A stretch of DNA of 64,000 bases, taken from contig NZ_CP040819.1 of assembly GCF_005887635.2 (NCBI RefSeq), positions 124,001 through 188,000 of the forward strand, written 5' to 3'. Numbering within the stretch: the stretch's first letter is position 1; every line of letters starts with the position of its first letter. A program made the position numbers and the translations under genes. Shown in pieces: positions 61,476-64,000 of this stretch. The notes beneath the pieces were generated by a model. The model did no database searches, was not told the DNA's origin, and was given only the letters and a program-made list of their open reading frames with translations. This DNA is from Paroceanicella profunda (lineage in GTDB: Bacteria; Pseudomonadota; Alphaproteobacteria; Rhodobacterales; Rhodobacteraceae).

Positions 61476-62015
61476 ATGAGCACCCTTTTCGGTGAAATCC
61501 GCCAGCTCGGCTATGTGGTCGAGGACATCGAGGCCGCGATGGCGCATTGGAGCGCCGAGCTCGGCGTGGGCCCGTGGTTCTACAACCCGAAAGTGCCGAT
61601 CGAGGACTATCGCTATGACGGCGAGCCCTACGAGGTGCACAATTCGGTGGCGCTGGCCAATTCCGGCTTCATCCAGGTGGAGCTGATCCAGACCCGCAAC
61701 GACGCCCCCTCCATGTACCGCGACTTCCGCCTCGCCGGGAACCTCGGCCTCCAGCATGTCGCCTACTGGACCCAGAGCTTCGACGCCGATCTCGCCCGGG
61801 CCGAGACCGCCGGGTTCGAGGTGAAGATGAGCGGCTGCGTGGGCGCCAACGGCCGGTTCGTCTATTTCTCGAAGGAGGCGCACCCCGGCACGGTCATCGA
61901 GCTTTCCGAGGTGATGGGCCCCAAGGGCCGCATGTTCGACATGATCCGCGAGGCCTCCACCGGCTGGGACGGCTCGGACCCCGTCCGCCCCTTCCCGGAC
62001 CTCGCGAGGATCTGA
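61476..62015 (+). CDS. VOC/glyoxalase-superfamily protein in the sugar-acid operon
   Basis: A 179-residue vicinal-oxygen-chelate protein: 'IRQLGYVVEDIEAAMAHWSA' opens the first beta-alpha-beta unit, 'FIQVELIQTRNDAPSMYRDF' holds a likely metal-binding Glu, 'GLQHVAYWTQSFDADLARAE' (His) opens the second unit and 'HPGTVIELSEVMGPKGRMFD' has the last Glu. With His/Glu/Glu present it can bind a metal and may catalyse an isomerisation, epimerisation or cleavage. It lies 6 bases after dctM and 3 bases before the RuBisCO-like gene, so it should act on the same substrate. Reaction unknown. Confidence 0.88.
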   Translation: MSTLFGEIRQLGYVVEDIEAAMAHWSAELGVGPWFYNPKVPIEDYRYDGEPYEVHNSVALANSGFIQVELIQTRNDAPSMYRDFRLAGNLGLQHVAYWTQSFDADLARAETAGFEVKMSGCVGANGRFVYFSKEAHPGTVIELSEVMGPKGRMFDMIREASTGWDGSDPVRPFPDLARI

Positions 62016-62018
62016 GCC

Positions 62019-63278
62019 ATGCTCGAAGCGCAATACCTCGTCGAGACCCCGCTCGACCCCGCCCGCGTCGCCGAGATCATGGCCGGCGAGCAGAGCTGCG
62101 GCACCTTCGTGCGCGTGGAGGGCGAGAGCGACGATCTGCGTGCCCGCGCCGCCGCTCGCGTGCTCTCGGTGGAGGAACTGGCCCCGGCCGAGCGGCCCTC
62201 GCTCTCCTCCTCCTACCTCGAGCGCAAGGGCTTTGGTGCGCCCTGGCGGCGCGCGCGGGTGCGCGTGGCCTTCCCGGAGGCGAATTTCGGCGTGAACCTG
62301 CCCACCATGGCCGCCACCGTGGCCGGAAACCTGTTCGACCTAGGCGAGGTGACCGGCCTGCGGCTGGAGCGGCTCTCGGTGCCCGCCCACATCCGGGCGG
62401 ACTACCCGCGCCCGCTGGTGGGCGTGGCGGGCACCCGCGCCTCCACCGGGGTGCAGGACCGGCCGCTCTTCGGCACCATCATCAAGCCCAACGTGGGCCT
62501 GCGCACGCCGGAGCTGGTGGCGCTGGTGGAGCGGCTGTGCACCGCCGGGCTCGACTTCATCAAGGACGACGAGACCTGCGCCAACCCGCGCCACGCCCCG
62601 CTGGCCGAGCGCGTGCCCGCCATCATGGAGGTCATCCGCCGCCACCGCGACCGCACCGGCCGCCAGGTGATGATGGCCTTCAACGTGACCGACGAGACCG
62701 ACGCCATGCGCCGCCACGCCGACCTGATCGAGGCCGAGGGCGGCACCTGCGCCATGGTGAGCCTGAACTGGGTGGGCCTCGCCTCGGTGGAGAGCCTGCG
62801 CCGGGCCACGCGGCTGGCCATCCACGGCCACCGCAACGGCTTCGGCGGCTTCGGCCGCCACCCGGCCATCGGCATGGCCTTCCCGGCCTACCAGGCGCTC
62901 TACCGGCTCGCCGGGGTGGACCACATGCATGTGCACGGCATCGACGGCAAGTTCTCCGACGATCCGTCCGAGGTGGCCGAGGGTGCGCGGCTCTGCCTCG
63001 CCCCGCTCGCGCCCGGCGGGGATGACCCGGTGATGCCGGCCTTCTCCTCCGGCCAGTGGGCGGGCACGCTGGCGGCCACCCATGCGGCGGCCCGGTCGGA
63101 AGACTTCCTGTTCATGGCCGGCGGCGGCATCCTCGCCCACCCTTCCGGTGCGGAGGCCGGCGTGCGCGCCCTGCTCGACGCCTGGGAGGCGGTGCGCGAC
63201 GGCGTGGCCCTGGAGCAGGCCGCGAAGGCGAGCCGCCCGCTCGCCGAGGCGATCGACTTCTTCGGGGCGCGCACGTGA
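62019..63278 (+). CDS. RuBisCO-like protein (form IV type), sugar-acid catabolism
   Basis: A 419-residue RuBisCO-large-subunit homologue. Against true RuBisCO: Lys156 in 'FGTIIKPNVGL' corresponds to catalytic Lys175, but the next Lys (177) is Asn158; Lys182-Asp184-Glu185 in 'FIKDDET' keep the carbamylated Lys and both Mg ligands; His306 and Lys311 in 'HVHGIDGKFSDD' match the loop 6 region; 'FMAGGGILAHPSG' is the phosphate-binding Gly loop. So it likely forms a metal-stabilised enediolate but is not a CO2-fixing enzyme. Known relatives act as 3-oxo-isoapionate-4-phosphate decarboxylase or transcarboxylase/hydrolase; that kind of reaction is inferred from the DUF1537 kinase next door. Confidence 0.93.
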   Translation: MLEAQYLVETPLDPARVAEIMAGEQSCGTFVRVEGESDDLRARAAARVLSVEELAPAERPSLSSSYLERKGFGAPWRRARVRVAFPEANFGVNLPTMAATVAGNLFDLGEVTGLRLERLSVPAHIRADYPRPLVGVAGTRASTGVQDRPLFGTIIKPNVGLRTPELVALVERLCTAGLDFIKDDETCANPRHAPLAERVPAIMEVIRRHRDRTGRQVMMAFNVTDETDAMRRHADLIEAEGGTCAMVSLNWVGLASVESLRRATRLAIHGHRNGFGGFGRHPAIGMAFPAYQALYRLAGVDHMHVHGIDGKFSDDPSEVAEGARLCLAPLAPGGDDPVMPAFSSGQWAGTLAATHAAARSEDFLFMAGGGILAHPSGAEAGVRALLDAWEAVRDGVALEQAAKASRPLAEAIDFFGART

Positions 63279-64000
63279 GCACCGGCCTCGCCTTCATCGC
63301 CGATGATTTCACCGGCGCCTCCGACACGCTGGGTGTGTTGGGCCGGGCCGGGCACAAGGTGCGCCTGCATCTCGACCTGCCGGGCCGGGGCTATGACGGC
63401 ATCGCCGGCGTGGCCACCGCCCTGCGCTCCATGGGGCCGGGGGAGATCCGGCCGGAGGTCCGGCGACTCGCCGCCGGGCTGATCGCGCGTGGCGCCCGGG
63501 TGCTGCACTACAAGGTCTGCTCCACCTTCGATTCGAGCCCGGAGATCGGCTCCATCGGCGCGGCGGCGGAGGGGTTTCGCGCCGCCTTCCGCCATGCCGG
63601 AGCGGGGGAGCCCCTGATCGCGGTGATCGGGGGGCAGCCCGGGCTCGGGCGCTACTGCCATCATGGCACGCTCTTCGCCGCCGCGGCGGACGGCGCGGTG
63701 CACCGCATCGACCGACACCCGGTGATGGCCCGCCACCCGGTGACCCCGATGAAGGAGGCGGACCTGCGCCGCCACCTCGCCGCCCAGGGGCTGGACGGGC
63801 TCGCGCTGATCGACGAGCGCGATCTCGCCGCCACGCCGCTGAAGGCGCTCGCCGCCGCGCGGGCGGCCGGCGCGCGCCGCATGCTCTTCGACCTCGGGCG
63901 CAACGACGATCTGCCGGCCCTGCGCCTCGCGCTGGAGGCTCTCGCCGCCGAGGCGCCGCTGGTCTGCATCGGCCCGAGCAGCGTGATGGAGGCGCTGCGC
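63275..64000 (+). CDS. DUF1537 (four-carbon acid sugar kinase) family protein, 5' part
   Basis: The first 242 residues of a sugar-acid kinase; the 3' end is beyond the window (family length about 400-430). The start 'LAFIADDFTGASDTLGVLGR' is the DUF1537 N-terminal motif, 'VLHYKVCSTFDSSPEIGSIG' carries the K.CSTFDSS substrate motif, and 'LIAVIGGQPGLGRYCHHGTL' follows. The family phosphorylates erythronate, threonate, 3-oxo-acids and, as OiaK, 3-oxo-isoapionate. It begins with GTG in a GTGA overlap with the RuBisCO-like gene, so kinase and RLP products are made together, as expected for consecutive steps. Confidence 0.92.
   Translation, partial: MSTGLAFIADDFTGASDTLGVLGRAGHKVRLHLDLPGRGYDGIAGVATALRSMGPGEIRPEVRRLAAGLIARGARVLHYKVCSTFDSSPEIGSIGAAAEGFRAAFRHAGAGEPLIAVIGGQPGLGRYCHHGTLFAAAADGAVHRIDRHPVMARHPVTPMKEADLRRHLAAQGLDGLALIDERDLAATPLKALAAARAAGARRMLFDLGRNDDLPALRLALEALAAEAPLVCIGPSSVMEALR

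Overview
This window looks like the chromosome of a very GC-rich alphaproteobacterium, most likely a member of the Rhodobacterales (Paracoccus/Rhodobacter/Roseobacter group). The evidence is the base composition, dense ATGA-overlap operons, a lanthanide-type methanol dehydrogenase locus laid out as in Rhodobacter/Paracoccus, several TRAP transporters, EcfG-type stress promoters and an HWE-family histidine kinase. No phage, IS element, CRISPR array, rRNA or tRNA gene was seen. All functions are read from sequence and family knowledge only.

Left part (1-7.4 kb): the end of a NitT/TauT-type ABC importer operon, a stand-alone response regulator convergent with a three-PAS HWE histidine kinase (a 7-bp tandem repeat of about 24 copies lies between them), and the permease and ATPase of the ABC system associated with PQQ-dependent alcohol oxidation. 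A cassette (7.4-11.9 kb) with a TetR regulator, two glutathione-transferase genes, a luciferase-like flavin monooxygenase and a frameshifted LysR remnant separates those two genes from their likely partners.

Methanol/formaldehyde region (12-27 kb): the PQQ-associated binding protein, beta-propeller and a small secreted protein on the minus strand; a divergent plus-strand operon of periplasmic accessory proteins (DUF2380/3280-like, MxaD-like, second beta-propeller, anchored coiled-coil protein); then minus-strand adhI, fghA, a class I cytochrome c, xoxF, xoxG, xoxJ and a CXXXCW-motif rhodanese-like protein. Together they oxidise methanol in the periplasm (XoxF -> XoxG -> cytochrome c) and convert formaldehyde to formate through glutathione (AdhI, FghA). 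A 22-residue membrane protein with its own stress-type promoter and terminator sits between fghA and adhI.

Middle (27-36 kb): a tamA/tamB pair for outer-membrane biogenesis, a secreted two-domain PRC-barrel protein under a perfect EcfG promoter, and a zinc-ribbon metallopeptidase.

Nitrogen-compound region (36-52.6 kb): a YtcJ-type amidohydrolase, a FAD amine/amino-acid oxidase-like protein, two separate 'amidohydrolase + DUF1028' pairs (one with an N-carbamoyl-D-amino-acid hydrolase, one with a TRZ/ATZ-type amidohydrolase), a LysR regulator, an EamA transporter, a PotABCD-like ABC importer, a xanthine/uracil-type permease and a YitT-family protein. This reads as uptake and stepwise hydrolysis of an unidentified ureido/cyclic-amide compound.

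Right end (52.8-64 kb): a MarR regulator and a first TRAP system (DctQM plus a TakP-like binding protein), then a LacI regulator divergent from an operon of TRAP DctPQM, a VOC protein, a RuBisCO-like protein and a DUF1537 sugar-acid kinase cut by the window edge. The last set resembles known branched sugar-acid (apionate-type) catabolism but with a VOC protein in place of the expected oxidoisomerase within the visible part; it is the best candidate for a new pathway here.
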